Shown: positions 46,601 to 58,610 of the stretch, piece by piece
Numbering within the stretch: position 1 is the stretch's first letter
Layout: each line of letters begins with the position of its first letter
From: Heracleum sosnowskyi
Taxonomy: Eukaryota; Streptophyta; Magnoliopsida; Apiales; Apiaceae
Assembly: GCA_030848705.1 (NCBI GenBank)
Contig: CM061245.1
Span: 76,185,564-76,249,563 of the forward strand
Direction: 5' to 3'
DNA: 64,000 bases
Position numbers and translations under genes: made by a program
Notes under the pieces: model-generated
The model's database searches: none
What the model was told of the DNA's origin: nothing
What the model saw: the letters and a program-made list of their open reading frames with translations, nothing else

Positions 46601-49600
46601 GTTACAGTACAATCAATTCCTTCTACCCTACAATATCCCGATTAAATACAAGGCATGGATCTCGTGTCAAGCCTATCTAATTTAATCATATGCTTTCCTA
46701 TTCACTATGCCTAGTTCCGATTAATGCAAATTAGAAACTTCTTTCTAATTTCATTCACTCTGGCCAGAGATTCCTGAACTAGCATAAATGGAATAACATA
46801 GGACATTCTCTTCCTTCACTGGAAGGGGCAGATCCTTTATTGATCATTCACTATCTTCGTGCACAAATTCCTATACCCAGAAGAGCACTAATTATTGTCC
46901 CTCGAGACTAAGAGCTAAACCAAAGTATAGTTCAGTGTACACAAGATGACTATGATGATCTCAAGTCAAAGGACACTTGTACAACCATCACTATATGAAC
47001 AACTACTGACACATGAGTGAACTCCATTAGTTGTTCAACTGATCGAGTCATGTTCAGTGAACTTATTCCTAATAAGCACCTACATACTAGCTATAGTGTC
47101 ACCACACAAATGCCTATGAGAACAGACATCCTTCATAGTGAAGCAAGCATAGTATGTACCGATCTTTGCGGATTAATTAACTACCAATTAATTATCCTAC
47201 GACCAGGAACTATTTAAGTTTAGAGTTATCATCTTTAAGGTCTCATTATAATGATCTCATCATAATCCATTAAAGCTTTACTCTAAACTATGGATCACTA
47301 ATTTAAACACTTTAAATAGATAAAGCCCGTTATAAAACATATTACCATTTTATTAAATTAAACAAACTTGAATCAGATTGAACAAAGTATCTCCTAACTC
47401 ATCATCCATGATTGGATTTAGGACACACGTCTTTCAGTCTTGCCTATGTCTCAACATCTAAAATTCATAGAGACAAATTCTCCCCCAGAGCTACACCTTA
47501 TGCTTTTATAGGTTATCCTTTTGGTAAAAAGTCTTATAAATTTTTAGATCTTGAAACTAAACAAATACTCATTTCAAGAGATGCAGTATTTCATGAACAC
47601 ATTTTTCCTTTTGTGACTTTACCTTCTTCACAATTTCTTCCTTTATCCTGTACTGAATTACCAGAAACAGTAACTACTTTTGATCATATTCTCTCTGAAC
47701 CTAATTCAAATCCTAATATACACAATTCTGAACAAACGTTTTCATCATCTTCTACTGATAGGTTTCAGTTTCCTCATGACCTTTCACATCAGTCACATAA
47801 TGATTCCCATAATGATTCCCATTCAGTCATTCCTCCTCCACAACCTAGAAGATCTTCTAGACAAGTCAAACTTCCTACTTATCTTGATCAATTTGTCCAT
47901 CCTTACCAAGCAAATTGTTCAGATTCTGTTTGTTCTTGCACTTTAACCTCTTATTGTACAACATCACAGTCTTTTCCAATCTTACAATCTTCTTCATCTC
48001 TATGTTGTCATGTTGCCACATCTTCTTTAAATATTCCTCAGGATCCTCAATCTTATGAGGAAGCAGTCATTCACCCTGAGTGGCAGCAAGCTATAGCCAT
48101 AGAATTCTCAGCATTAGAAGCTAACAAAACCTGGTCCTTGGTCCCATTACCTTCTAATAAGAAAGCAATTTCATGCAAATGGGTGTTTAAAACTAAACAT
48201 CATGATGTTGATGGTTCTATAGAAAGACATAAAGCAAGGTTGGTAGTTAAGGGTTTTACACAGAATGAGGGGATTGACTATACTGAGACCTTCTCACCTG
48301 TTGTAAAAATGACAACCATTAGAACATTAGTAGCTGTTGCTGTCAAACAGAATTGGGATTTAACACAGTTAGATGTAAACAATGCATTCTTACATGGAGA
48401 TCTTCATAAAGATGTCTACATGAAACCTCCTCCTAGTCTTGTTGTTCCTTCTGGTTTTGTCTGCAAATTAGAAAAGTCATTGTATGGCCTCAAACAGGCT
48501 TCCAAACAGTGGCACTCCAAACTTAGTGAAGCATTAATTTCTAGAGGTTACAAAACATCCAAAAATGATTGTTGCTTGTTTCATAAACAGTCTTCTACAG
48601 GAGTGGCTTTTCTAGTTGTATATGTTGATGATATTTTGGTTACTGGTGATGACACTGTTGAGATCAAGTCAGTTAAACAGTTCCTTGATTCAACTTTCAA
48701 AATCAAAGATCTTGGATCCCTTCACTATTTTCTGGGGTTGAGTTCCACAGAACTTCCACTGGTATGGCCATTTCACAAAGGAAATTCACTCTTGATTTGC
48801 TTGCAGAGTTTCTTCCTTCTGATCTTACTACTGTTGTTAGTCCATTGGATGTTAATCACAAGTTACAATTTGATCAAGGAGCATTACTTAGTGATCCTTC
48901 AAATTACAGAAAACTAGTTGGGAAGATGAATTTTCTTACACACACAAGACCTGATATTTCTTTCAGTGTGCAACATCTAAGTCAGTTTATGTCCTCACCT
49001 AGACAGCCACATTGGGATGCTGCTATTCATGTCCTCCGATATCTGAAAAGCAATCCTGATCAAGGTCTTTTCTACAGTTCTACTCCAGATTTTCAATTTT
49101 CAGCATATTGTGATGCTGATTGGGCTGCCTGTCCTCATTCAAAGAAGTCTGTAAGTGGTTTTGTCATATTTTTTGGAAACATTCTTATCTCTTGGAAGTC
49201 TAAGAAACAACACACGGTTTCCCTATCTTCTGCTGACGCAGAATACAGGTCTCTGAGACGTTTGACTTTTGAACTTGCCTGGTTATCTCGATTATTAGCA
49301 GATTTTTCAGTGCCTGATATTACTCCTATTTCAGTAAAGTGTGATAATCAGGCTGCCATATATATAGCCAAGAATCCTGTCTATCATGAGCGTACAAAAC
49401 ACATAGAACTTGACTGTCATTTCGTTCGGGAAAAGTTATGCTCAGACTTGATTACTCTGACCTATATCCCTACCAAATTGCAGTTAGCTTATGTTCTAAC
49501 CAAGCCTTTGACAGGTTTGCAACATCGTACACTTCTTTCCAAGTTGGGTGTTACTTCGTTACCCTCCAACTTGAGGAGGCGGTGTTGGGATTACTTGATT

Positions 49601-49612
49601 ACATACTTGTAA
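43610..49612 (+). pseudogene. Copia gag-pol of element D, broken
   Basis: Starts at ATG 43610 after a leader of about 430 bp. Order: gag (GFGNWKRSMTIAL), zinc knuckle CNYCKKPGHLIDKC, protease (IIDSGANDHM), integrase (HARLGHL ... CPVCAKA, LLHVDVWGP, RTDNALEL, NGVVERKHKH), RT (QLDVNNAFLHGDL, YVDDILVTG) and RNase H (CDADWAACPHSKKS, SADAEY). Lesions: in-frame stops at 44471-44473, 45419-45421, 45503-45505 and 45635-45637, the solo LTR at 45860-47436, and a one-base deletion near 48739 after FLG in RT. The last RNase H Asp is Tyr (QLAYVLTK instead of the usual ADVLTK). The polypurine tract is coding, and the frame runs about 30 bp into the 3' LTR. Confidence 0.93.
45855..47441 (-). mobile_element. 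Nested solo LTR (1,577 bp) in the integrase region of element D
   Basis: The insert 45860-47436 begins TGAATGAATT and ends CTTTCA, flanked by GTCTT at 45855-45859 and 47437-47441. Removing the insert and one GTCTT puts the integrase frame back in register. Reading the minus strand, CTATAAATAG near 46198-46207 is a good TATA box, so the LTR points left. There is no interior, as expected after recombination between its two LTRs. Confidence 0.88.
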
Positions 49613-49795
49613 ATTATTATTTTACAGCTCAGCATTAGTCTAGTCCGCAAAGTAGTTAGAGATGTAACAGATTTTCCCGCCTTAGTAGAGTACAAATAAT
49701 GTAGTATATAAACACTAAGCTTGTACATATTGTAACAACTTTTACTCTTCAAATCAATGAATCAGTTTCATTTCTTTTATCTCTCAATCACAACA
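49583..49795 (+). repeat. 3' LTR of element D
   Basis: TGTTGGGATTAC to CAATCACAACA, 213 bp, preceded by the purine-rich GAGGAGGCGG and followed by the ATGGA duplication. Confidence 0.93.
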
Positions 49796-50050
49796 ATGGA
49801 CCAACACAACATACATGGAAGACGATCTCGAGCTCTTCCCGGTCTTTTCTCGCATCAATTTTCACAAGGATTTGAAGAAGCTGCTGAACAGCACAAGAGC
49901 TTAGAGAATCAGCTTATCCTGCGTCTGTTTGGTGCAATTTCCTCGGTACAGAAGATTTCGATTGTGCTTATTAGCAAACAAAAAATAGAGACGGTCTTTT
50001 ACCTCCATCAAGTAAATCATGTAATGACGAAATTGCCTCATATAACTTAA
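49796..50050 (+). other. Possible host or captured exon at the element D insertion point
   Basis: Right of the duplication, ATGGACCAACACAAC opens a frame with ordinary codon use (DQHNIHGRRSRALPGLFSHQ, then FEEAAEQHKSLENQLILR) up to a possible donor TCG|GTACAG near 49945. The ORF then becomes AT-rich and ends at 50050. The part upstream of 49796 is LTR, not gene. I do not recognise the protein. Confidence 0.3.
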
Positions 50051-50198
50051 ACAACAATCAAAAAATGGATTCTAGAATTCAGCATCAACAAATGTGTAAA
50101 AGAGCATATAAAGCAATAATATTTAACTCAAAGAACTACAATATAATTTAAGGAAATTTCCCTTCAGAGAACTATTAAAAGTAATCCAGCAAGACATA

Positions 50199-50623
50199 GG
50201 GCATGTTTGGCATTTGAAATATAAGTCGATTTATGACTTATAAACCCGTAAGAGCTTATTAGGGGTGTTTGTGTACTCAACTTATTTGATAACTTATAAC
50301 TTATAAATTGATAAGTTGAATGTTAGAAATCACCAATATTTTACTTAACTTATCAACTTATTCTTTGATTTCTTTATTTTTCTAATATTTTATATTTTTA
50401 CATTTGTTTTTTTAAAATATTTTTTTAATTTAAAATACAAGTGTTGAAATCATTGTATTTAAAAATTATTTTTTCAAATTTAATTTAGCAAATTCTTCAC
50501 TAACTTATAAGTAAATTTATCCAAACACCCGTATAACTTATAAGAATTCATCAACTTATCACTTATATGACACTTACTTATTTTAAGTTATAAGTCAACT
50601 TTTGTGTGATATCCCAAACACGC
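50199..50623. mobile_element. hAT/PIF-like MITE
   Basis: GGGCATGTTTGG at the left and CCCAAACACGC at the right form short terminal inverted repeats, flanked by ACATA on both sides. The body is made of inverted copies of CTTATAACTTATAA. No ORF. Confidence 0.6.
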
Positions 50624-50786
50624 ACATAATAAGAATAGTAGTCAACTGTCAAGTTGCGACCACTAAGATAAGAATCATTAGGCCCGTCATAATAAAATAT
50701 AATAGACATTCAGAACAAAAAAAGACTACATATTCTGTTGTACAACATACTATAGTCGAAAACTTTAATAACTTCCAAAAGAAATA

Positions 50787-51046
50787 CTCCCTCCCTCCCC
50801 CTCAATTATTTATATTTAGGGGACGATACGGAGGTTAAGAAACAGTATAAATTAATAGAAAAAATAGGAAAAATGAGTAAAGTGGTGGGATCAATCAATA
50901 TTTAATGTATAAAGTAGGTATAGTGGAGGAAAGTAGTGAATGTGATTGAATTTTATATTATAAAATGTTACTATTTTTGATATGTAAATAAATGAGATGG
51001 ACGTACCAAAAAGAAAAATGTAAAGAAATGAGAGGGATATATGGGG
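50787..51046. mobile_element. Stowaway-like (Tc1/mariner) MITE
   Basis: Starts CTCCCTCCCTCC and ends GAGGGATATATGGGG, flanked by TA. About 260 bp. The termini resemble the Stowaway CTCCCTCC type but are diverged. Confidence 0.6.
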
Positions 51047-51286
51047 TAAGAATACACAATTTACAAACATATGCGAGCGTGTATGGGTAAATATGTACAG
51101 ACCGTTTTCTTGAACAGGCCTTGCCGTTCGGCAGCTAAACGAGAAATCGACACATCCACCAAAAGCGATTTATTTATAAATCTTTCCCTTTTAGGCTGTC
51201 TCAATATGCTATCAACGGGCAGAATATTTCCTCGGAGTAAGATCTAAAGAAAAAAAAACATTAAGTCTATATAATATATCTATCTA
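51047..51286. other. Short unassigned intergenic stretch
   Basis: No gene recognised; ends in ATCTATCTATC simple repeats. Confidence 0.4.
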
Positions 51287-51676
51287 TCTATACTCTATAT
51301 TAAAAGCAGAAATCTCTTCTTAATGGTATGTCATATATACCGCGGTATACATATAATTATTAATTTAATTAATTTAATATTATTGATTTAATTTCAAATT
51401 AACTATTATTAAATTAAAAATTAATCCCTTTACTAAAATTAGAAACTCCTATTAATGGTGTGGTATGTCATGTAGATATGCTTAATTAGTTTTAAAAATA
51501 AGGAAAAACCCCTTCTTAATGGTATGATATGTCATGTATACCTCAATATACATATAATTATTAATTTAATTAGTTTAATATAATTGATTTAATTTCAAAT
51601 TAACTATTATTAAATTTAAAAATTAACATCTTTACTAAAACTAGAAACCCCTATTAATGGTGTGATATGTCATGTA
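51287..51676 (+). mobile_element. Helitron 5' end fragment with about 196-bp tandem units
   Basis: TCTATACTCTATATTAAAAG resembles Helitron 5' ends. A unit starting CTTCTTAATGGTATG occurs at about 51316 and 51512. The sequence is cut at 51676 by the LTR of element E. Confidence 0.45.
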
Positions 51677-52767
51677 TGTTAGGTCCCGATATGTTTGTAG
51701 AAAGGGGGTTGAATACAAACTATATTGTTTTATCGAATTTGTTCGTTAATGAATAAAACAGTTCAATGACAAATTGATGCGGAATTAAATGAAACCGAAT
51801 TCAAGTTAAATATAACTTATATTAAACTTGAAAGGTGTTACAATTTTTTGTATTGATTACAGAATTAAATCTCAAACTAATTAAAACAAATCTAGAATAA
51901 ATTCGACATGAATTTATCTATTTTTGTAATAAAAAAATATAACGATAAATGATAATTCGAGATTCGTTCTAGGGATAAAGATCCGCTAGATAGTCAATAC
52001 AATACAAGCAAATGATTTCTAGTGGTTTAGAATTCAACACTGAGGTCTAGAAATAATTCTTGTTCAAGAGAAATTGATTCGGCAGGTTCTTTGTTCTTGA
52101 CAGAATGTTTTGTAAAGATATAATGTTCTTGATAAATGATTCTGTTGTGGATTAAAAAACGTACTTGAATATTAATTGCTAGGATTAATGAGCTTCGAGC
52201 TTTAATGGCTGCACTTGTGTTTCGAGACTAAATCGGTCCTCACAAGATGCCTACGTATCTCAAATCGTTATTGAGAATCAAGCCAAAGACGTAGTTCTTG
52301 GTGTTGCCCTCGGGGCTATGGCGGCAGGGGTACACCAAGGACGTAGTGACTTGTATGTCCTTATTCGAGGATGAAGTCTAAAACGTAGTTCTAGGAGTGC
52401 CTTCGTGGCTTGTTGCGCCTTCAAGGCGTTGTGACGTATGGAGCTGTGCCCAAAACGTAGTAGAGGACGTATGGAGCTGTGTCCAAAACGTAGTAGATGA
52501 CGTATGGAGCTGTGTCCAAAACGTAGTAGATGACGTATGGAGCTGTGTCCAAAACGTAGTAGATGACGTATGGAGCTGTGTCCAAAACGTAGTAGATGAC
52601 GTATGGAGCTGTGTCCAAAACGTAGTAGATGACGTATGGAGCTGTGTCCAAAACGTAGTTCTGATTGTAGGATCAGGGTCCTTATATAGGCGTCTAGAGC
52701 CTAGTATTTATGGTATGTTTAGGAGTCTTAGCGAATAAGTCTCCTTTTTGATATTGGATAAACATTG
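51677..52767 (-). repeat. LTR of family E, left part, split by element C
   Basis: It starts TGTTAGGTCCCG, the reverse of the CGGGACCTAACA end seen in element C, so a related Sirevirus-like LTR on the minus strand. It contains the terminal stem GTTTGTA (51693-51699) / TACAAAC (51714-51720), repeated ACGTAGT motifs and a 33-bp minisatellite. Element C with CATTG duplications interrupts it at 52768. The remainder should resume at 63857. Confidence 0.75.
52433..52663. repeat. 33-bp minisatellite, seven copies, in LTR E
   Basis: Unit GACGTATGGAGCTGTGTCCA plus 13 more bases ending near CGTAGTAGAT. Copies begin at 52433, 52466, 52499, 52532, 52565, 52598 and 52631 and are nearly identical. As 33 is divisible by three, frames stay open on both strands, which creates spurious ORFs. 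Each copy carries ACGTAGT, the motif also seen singly at 52289, 52341 and 52383. Confidence 0.95.
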
Positions 52768-53918
52768 TGTAAAGCATAATGTAACATAAGATGTAAAAGA
52801 GATAACTACAACTCAACCAAGGACAAGACAGACAATAATATTAACAGAAGCACAGGAATCCAGGATCAATGAAGATAAGGTAAACTCAAAAAGTCAAAAT
52901 ATGTTATGTATTCTTGAAGTCCGTAAACAGGTCACAGAAAGAAGTTCATGAAAATGTTCAAGCCTCAGTGACAACAAAAGAAACAAGACTTTCAAGACGA
53001 CAGAAGTATGTGAATGATTTAGGGTTCAGTACCACGGGATTCCAGTGATTTAAATGAAGCAACTAGAAGGACAGGGGACGTATCAGCAGCACTATATTGA
53101 AGACATAAAATAAGAATTGATCAAGTGTTATTCATCTGTGAACCAGACCAGTTGCACGAGGTGACTGCACTAAAAAGATCAAGTTGTTTTATCGTCTCTG
53201 AAGAAATTGATACAGTCTATTTCTTAAACACCCGGAAGCCCTGCAGAGTCATTTATGACTTGCACAGAATTAAAGAGGAGAGAGAGTAATTCGATAGTTT
53301 TCCAATTGGAAAAACTATCGAATGGCTAGTGGAATGATTTAATAAAAAACAAAAGTAAATTAATTAGGCATCCGATAGTTTTGTTTTTAAAACTATCGAA
53401 TGGCTATTTAATTGATTTAATTTCGATGGATTTTTATTCCTTCGATAGTTTTTTATTAAGGGGCAGGTGAAAAGTATTCCTATCTGAAAAGTTGAAGAGA
53501 TCCAACGGCCAGGATTTGTCCAAAGCATTTCCAGTTCGATGGTTTTCTAAGTCTACAAATAGACAGAAGAAGTTCGTCTTCTTCAGTAGTTCATTTTGAA
53601 AGTTCATAGTTTTTGAAAAGAGAGAGATAGCCGGAGAAGAGGTTAAGAGCTGGAACATTTATAAATTCGTAGACAGCCTTAAACTCTAATCCGTGTTTGT
53701 ATTAAGTGAGCTTGAACTATTTGCAGCTAATCCTACGGATTAGAATTTGTAGCACCCTTCGAGGTTTATATTTATAAAAAGATATATTCCCCGAAACTTG
53801 ATTTGGTTTGGTGTGTTTGATTTCGTTATAGAACTGAAAGAATGATCCGCGAACGAAATTGAATTATTTGTGAGTATCGTATTCAACCCCCCCTTCTACG
53901 ATACTTCGGGACCTAACA
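52768..53918 (+). repeat. 5' LTR of element C
   Basis: TGTAAAGCATAATG to CGGGACCTAACA. Inverted motif pairs form hairpins near 53292-53330 (TTCGATAGTTTT with AAAAACTATCGAA) and 53365-53401. The terminal stem AGTATCGTA (53873-53881) / TACGATACT (53897-53905) surrounds a C-rich loop. Confidence 0.95.
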
Positions 53919-53920
53919 AT

Positions 53921-53932
53921 TGGTATCAGAGC
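53921..53932 (+). promoter_or_regulatory. Primer-binding site of element C
   Basis: TGGTATCAGAGC, two bases after the LTR end, complementary to initiator tRNA-Met. Confidence 0.92.
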
Positions 53933-54990
53933 TTGTTAATCGACATACAGATTAGATCCGGGTATTTCAGACCAGTCAGACAAGAATTCTGAGGAGGCCA
54001 ACTTCTAAATAAATTTATTTTATAAATTTATATTTTAATAAGTTTATTTTATAAATTTAAGTTAAAATGAATTTATCTTATAAATTTAATTTAAATAAGT
54101 TCATTATTTAAACTTGAATAAGTTTATTTGATTAACTTAATTTAAATAAATTTATTTTATAAATTCAAGTTAAATAAATTTATATTTTAAACTTAAGTAA
54201 ATTTAATTTATGTTATGAATTTATTTTAGAGGTGCGGCACAGAGCAATTTGTAGTGTTCTAAAGAGACCCTTTAGCAAGTCAATTTAGGTGGCCAAACTT
54301 TTTTTAGTCTGAGAAGTTGAGAAGTGACTTCGATAGTTTTTGGTTTAAAACTATCGAAGTGGGTTTTCTTGTTTCTTAGTTTTTCTAAAGTGGTTAGCCT
54401 AATCCTTTTTGTTTTAAAAACAATCAAGTGTTTGAATTGGCCAGCTGTACAAAAACACCCCGAATTAATACATTTCTGAGTTATTTATTTATTTCGAATT
54501 TTGTTAAAAATATTTCTTAAATTCTAATTTTTCTTAAATATTAATTTACATGATTTAATTTTTAAGAATTCGAAATTCTTGAAAATTAAATGTTTTGTAA
54601 ATATTTATTTTTGATTAATTTATTTTTAAGGAAATTTAAAAATTCTGAATATTTAAATTTTTCTTAAGTATTAAGTTGAGGGTGCTCAAGGGCTTGTAGA
54701 AGAAGATTCCTCCGGGTGTTAGAGAATTGAACGGACAAACAAATATCTCAGTATCGTTTATTAATGTTGGAACCTCAGAACAGAATAGAAGAATTACTAG
54801 TAGCTGAATCAGAAGAAGCTCAGGTAGAAAACCTCGAGAGACTAGACTAAAGATCAGTGTTTCACTTGTCAAGGAAGTTTAGTCACATCAGATTCAGAAG
54901 GAGTACAAAAGCCACATCCATGGATCAGGCTTATTTATTACGAAGCAAAGATTCTTCAGGATTCAGTTCAAGAGGTAGTTACAGACTGAG
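53933..54990 (+). other. Leader region of element C with AT-rich repeats
   Basis: About 54008-54225 is a degenerate tandem of AATAAATTTATTTTATAAATT. One inverted motif pair lies at 54330-54357 (TTCGATAGTTTTTGG ... AAAACTATCGAA). No ORF. Confidence 0.6.
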
Positions 54991-57900
54991 TTGGTAACAA
55001 AATCAAGACTGATAGTTTCAACTATGATAAGAACTATGTAACGAGAAGCTATCAGGGTGTGCTACACAATGAAGAAGCCTAACAAACAAAGAAGAATAGG
55101 GACTCAGTTAATTAGCTGAAACAGAAGTGGAATGCTTTGTTGAAGAAGCATCAGCACAACTTATGTTGCTTAAGGAAAGAGTTGGGATGGATCAGATGAC
55201 GAGAAAATCATGGATATCTTGCTTTCATAGCAATCTCTGAAGATGATTCACCTCACATATCTCAGGTATCTTTTCCTTGAACCAATGCAGTATTTAATTC
55301 TCAATATTCAACGCATGTACATAGTGATCATATATATGTGTGTATGAATATTTGAAGAATAAGATTTGCAAGTGAGATAGAAGCTTTCTTAAGAAACAAC
55401 TCTTAGTTTTAGGGGTTAAGTTTCTGGCACATAAGACCTTAGTTAAGCTAAGTTTCAGTATCCCTAGAAGAACAAGATTTGCTCATTTATTCTGAATTGT
55501 TTGTTAAGGGATAATCAGTTTGAAGGATGGAGGAATTACCTTTAGAGTCAGTAGAATTTGTAGAACACCAAGCTGTATCTAAAACTGACTTAGGTAATAG
55601 AGAAAGTTAGATGCCATACAACAACAGAGTGGATTAGATAGAATTAGTGATTTAATTGTTAATTCTTTTATTCCATGCGTGCTTAGAAAATTATTGAATA
55701 TCTGTAAATCTGCTTGCTACCTGTTACACTTGTGTATATTGGTTAAAGTAGAAAGTACTGAATTTTCTAAAATGCCTAATTTGCACATCTCTTATCTGCA
55801 ATGTCAAAATGCTCAATGTATGCCATTTATTCTTTTTAACATGTTTGCTTATTTAAAGATTATGAATGCATCTCTTAGTACTTGCATTAATCATAGAAAA
55901 AGCATGTTTAAAGAATTACATTAGAGCAACGACTGCAAGGTCAGTCAGAGATAAGAATAAGCATGTATAGGTTGAAGCTGTTGTTACCACTTTTAAAAGC
56001 AAAATCTCTAATCCATCTGGACCCAAGCAAATAAGTTGGGTACCAAGAACTGTCAATCCATTTGTGAGTGCAGGCAAATCAGGTTAATCGATTTATATGC
56101 TTTCTTGGTCTTTACTACTGAAGACATATGATCGAAGAAAGAACTTGCCATCAAATGTGATTGAGAAAGCTGTTCCGTTAATAATCTTTGGAGATGACAG
56201 CAAAGGTTTTCATCACGGGACAAGGCTACGTTTGAAATGGAATGTCATCATGTTTACAATAATTGGTATCATTGACAACAACTGATAATTGGAGTCAAGG
56301 ATATCAATTAGAAGCAACTTTCTTGCTGAAGATTCAAAGCACAAATCTTTTTATTCAATGAAGGAGCAGTGTTTTATCTCAAGCAGGAAGGTTGAGAAGC
56401 TCTCACCCTTGCATGACAATACAAGGAACTCTTTTCTAAAGATGGTATTGGTGAGAGGACTGCCTCATCTGGGATTCAAGCTGGATGAAATATATGAGGC
56501 ATGTCATTAAGGGAAGTCAAAGAAACATCACAGAAAAGCTATAATGTGATAAGCATTACTGAGCCGCTTCAGATGATACGTATGGAACTCTACGGACTAG
56601 TTAATGTCTTGTCTACAACAAAGTAAAGATATACTTCAGTGATGGTTGATGACTACTCTTAATACAAACTGGTGTTGTTTGTTCAATCTGAAGGACAGGA
56701 CATCACAGATGAGGTTAATCACATTTCCCTGATGGCCAATAGAAGCAAACACTGAATTTATTTCAGGGGTTTGGAGGAAAATGTTTTACAAGTAAGCATC
56801 TTGGCAAGATTGGCAGCTAAGGCTCTTTAGGATATGTTCCTCGGCTAATCAGTGGAATAAGCCTACGAGGTAAATTTGATTAATCAACAAGAGGTGATTG
56901 AAAGTCTGAATATGATGTTCAACAACTCCAAGCTCTCAGCTGTTATGTGTGAAATTATGGTAATGATAATTCAAATCCAAGCAGTGGTAATGGTAGTTTA
57001 TCTACACAGCTCAGTACTTCAACAGAACCACTCAGCAAGGATAAGGATTCTCAGGAAATCCCAGCAACAGCTTAGGGGGAGCAAAAGAAGGATCAATTAG
57101 TCGGATCAACACCACAATGAAAATCAAGAGGACACTTCAAGAACATATCTGTCAAGACAAAGGGTTTAGATTCAATATCATTCCTGATGTCTAGTTCTTA
57201 GTGATCCTAGTGGTGGAGTAAAGACTGGAGCTGTATAGTATGGATAATTATTTTCTTGGTTTTCTTTCTGAAGAAGAAACAAAGAAAGGTAAAGAAGCTC
57301 TGATGGATCCAGATTGGGTGATTGCAAAGCAAAATGAACTCAATCAATCTGAAAGGCAGAAAGTTTGGAAGCTGGTACCCAGGCCTAAGGGAAAATCTGT
57401 TATTGGAACAAGATGGGTATCCAGGATACTGGACAACATTGGCATTGTTATGAGGGACAAGGCCAAACTGGATGCTAGGTTACTATTAGGAAGCAGTATC
57501 TAACAACAAGCACCAGTGACGAGACTTGAGGATATCAGGATATATCTGGCACCTACTGCATATTCAAATTTTAATATCTATATGGTGAATATGTTCAAGT
57601 GCACTCCTGGTTGGTGAGATAGTAGAAGAAGTCAATGTACAACAGCTCATGACATTTGCTGTTGCAGATCAATTGGACGTTGTATAACTTCTCTTCACAA
57701 GATCACTACAGGTTGGTATGAACCGGTATCAATACTCAAGCAATCGTCAAAGACATGGTATGACACTCTAACTGAACTTTTACAGAATATGAATTTATTA
57801 GAGTCGTCATAAGGCACAAACATAATGTCATATATGTGCAGTGATATCATGATTATATTATATGTTGGTCTACTAACGAAAACTTGTGCAAGAAATTTGC

Positions 57901-58610
57901 CAAGTCATTGCAGAGAATGTACAAGATGAGTAAGTTGGGAAAGTTGCAATTCTTTTTGGATTTACTTTGAGCAAGCCAGAAGATTAATTCTTTTAGGAGC
58001 ACAAGTAAGCCAAAAGAGTGATGGCAATAAAAGTAAGTCAAGAATCTTTTGAATGTGCACAATTGAGAAGATTCTAGACATGCCAAGACTCCCTGCCAAC
58101 AGCAGCCACTAAAGCTTGATCAGGACAAATCAGGTAATAGACAGAAATGACAAGCTAGAGAGGTATGCGTCTCATTAAGTTATTAGCTGCAAATTGACAC
58201 CACATATTTTATTCTCAAGTTGCCAATGTGCAAGGTTCCGAGTGGAAGAAAATCTAGTCTTATAGCTATTAACATGATTCTTAGATATCTTAAGGGAATA
58301 CCAAATCTCAGAATATGGTAACCTAAAGATACTTGTTAACATGTTTAGCTATTTAGATATAAAATACGCAGGTTGTAAGAAAGACAGGAGAAGCATCTCT
58401 GGAAGCTGTCAACCCAAATGACAGGAGAAGCATCTCTAGAAGCTGTCAACTTCGTGGAGGAAGATTGATTTCTTTTTATAATAAAAGGAAATAAATTCTT
58501 CTCCAACAACTCTGTGGACCACTCCACGACAATGCACCTTGACAACAGGTATCATCTCTTTCAAAAGCATGTCTTCAAACATCCAGTCCTCACATTAATA
58601 ATTTAGTGCT
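54991..58610 (+). pseudogene. Decayed gag-pol of element C
   Basis: Traces remain in the right order but in several frames with many stops: the end of gag (GPKQISWVPR near 56020-56050), a protease/pre-integrase trace (FGDDSKGFHHG, near 56185-56220), the start of RT (DPDWVIAKQNELNQSERQKVWKLVPRPK region, 57300-57390), a later RT trace (CKKFAKSLQRMYKMSKLGKL, 57890-57950) and RNase H traces (ILRYLKGIPNLRIW, 58275-58320). A 37-bp tandem duplication lies at about 58383-58450. GGGGGAG is kept at 57075-57081. No functional protein can come from this. Confidence 0.8.

Larger units (their letters stand above)
42949..49800 (+). mobile_element. Element D: copia retrotransposon with short LTRs and ATGGA duplications
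   Basis: LTRs of 213 bp at 42954-43166 and 49583-49795, flanked by ATGGA at 42949-42953 and 49796-49800. By eye the LTRs differ at five positions, so the insertion is moderately young. The interior holds one gag-pol frame, now broken, and a nested solo LTR. The short LTRs and single gag-pol frame differ from the Sirevirus-like elements. Confidence 0.95.

Noticed and set aside
45861..47428. First placement of the nested insert using GTCTTT repeats on both sides
   Set aside because: Ends would not be TG...CA and the integrase frame would not be restored; 45860-47436 with GTCTT fits both tests.
47412..47441. ATG at 47412 as start of a separate pol gene
   Set aside because: These first codons are in the nested solo LTR; the real frame continues from upstream of 45860.
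52397..52738. ORFs on both strands encoding 11-residue repeats (DVWSCVQNVVD and the reverse frame)
   Set aside because: They come from the 33-bp minisatellite; period divisible by three keeps any frame open. No other coding evidence.
53434..53658. Identical minus-strand ORF in both LTRs of element C (also 63367-63591)
   Set aside because: Duplication is explained by the LTRs; no domain or start context supports expression.
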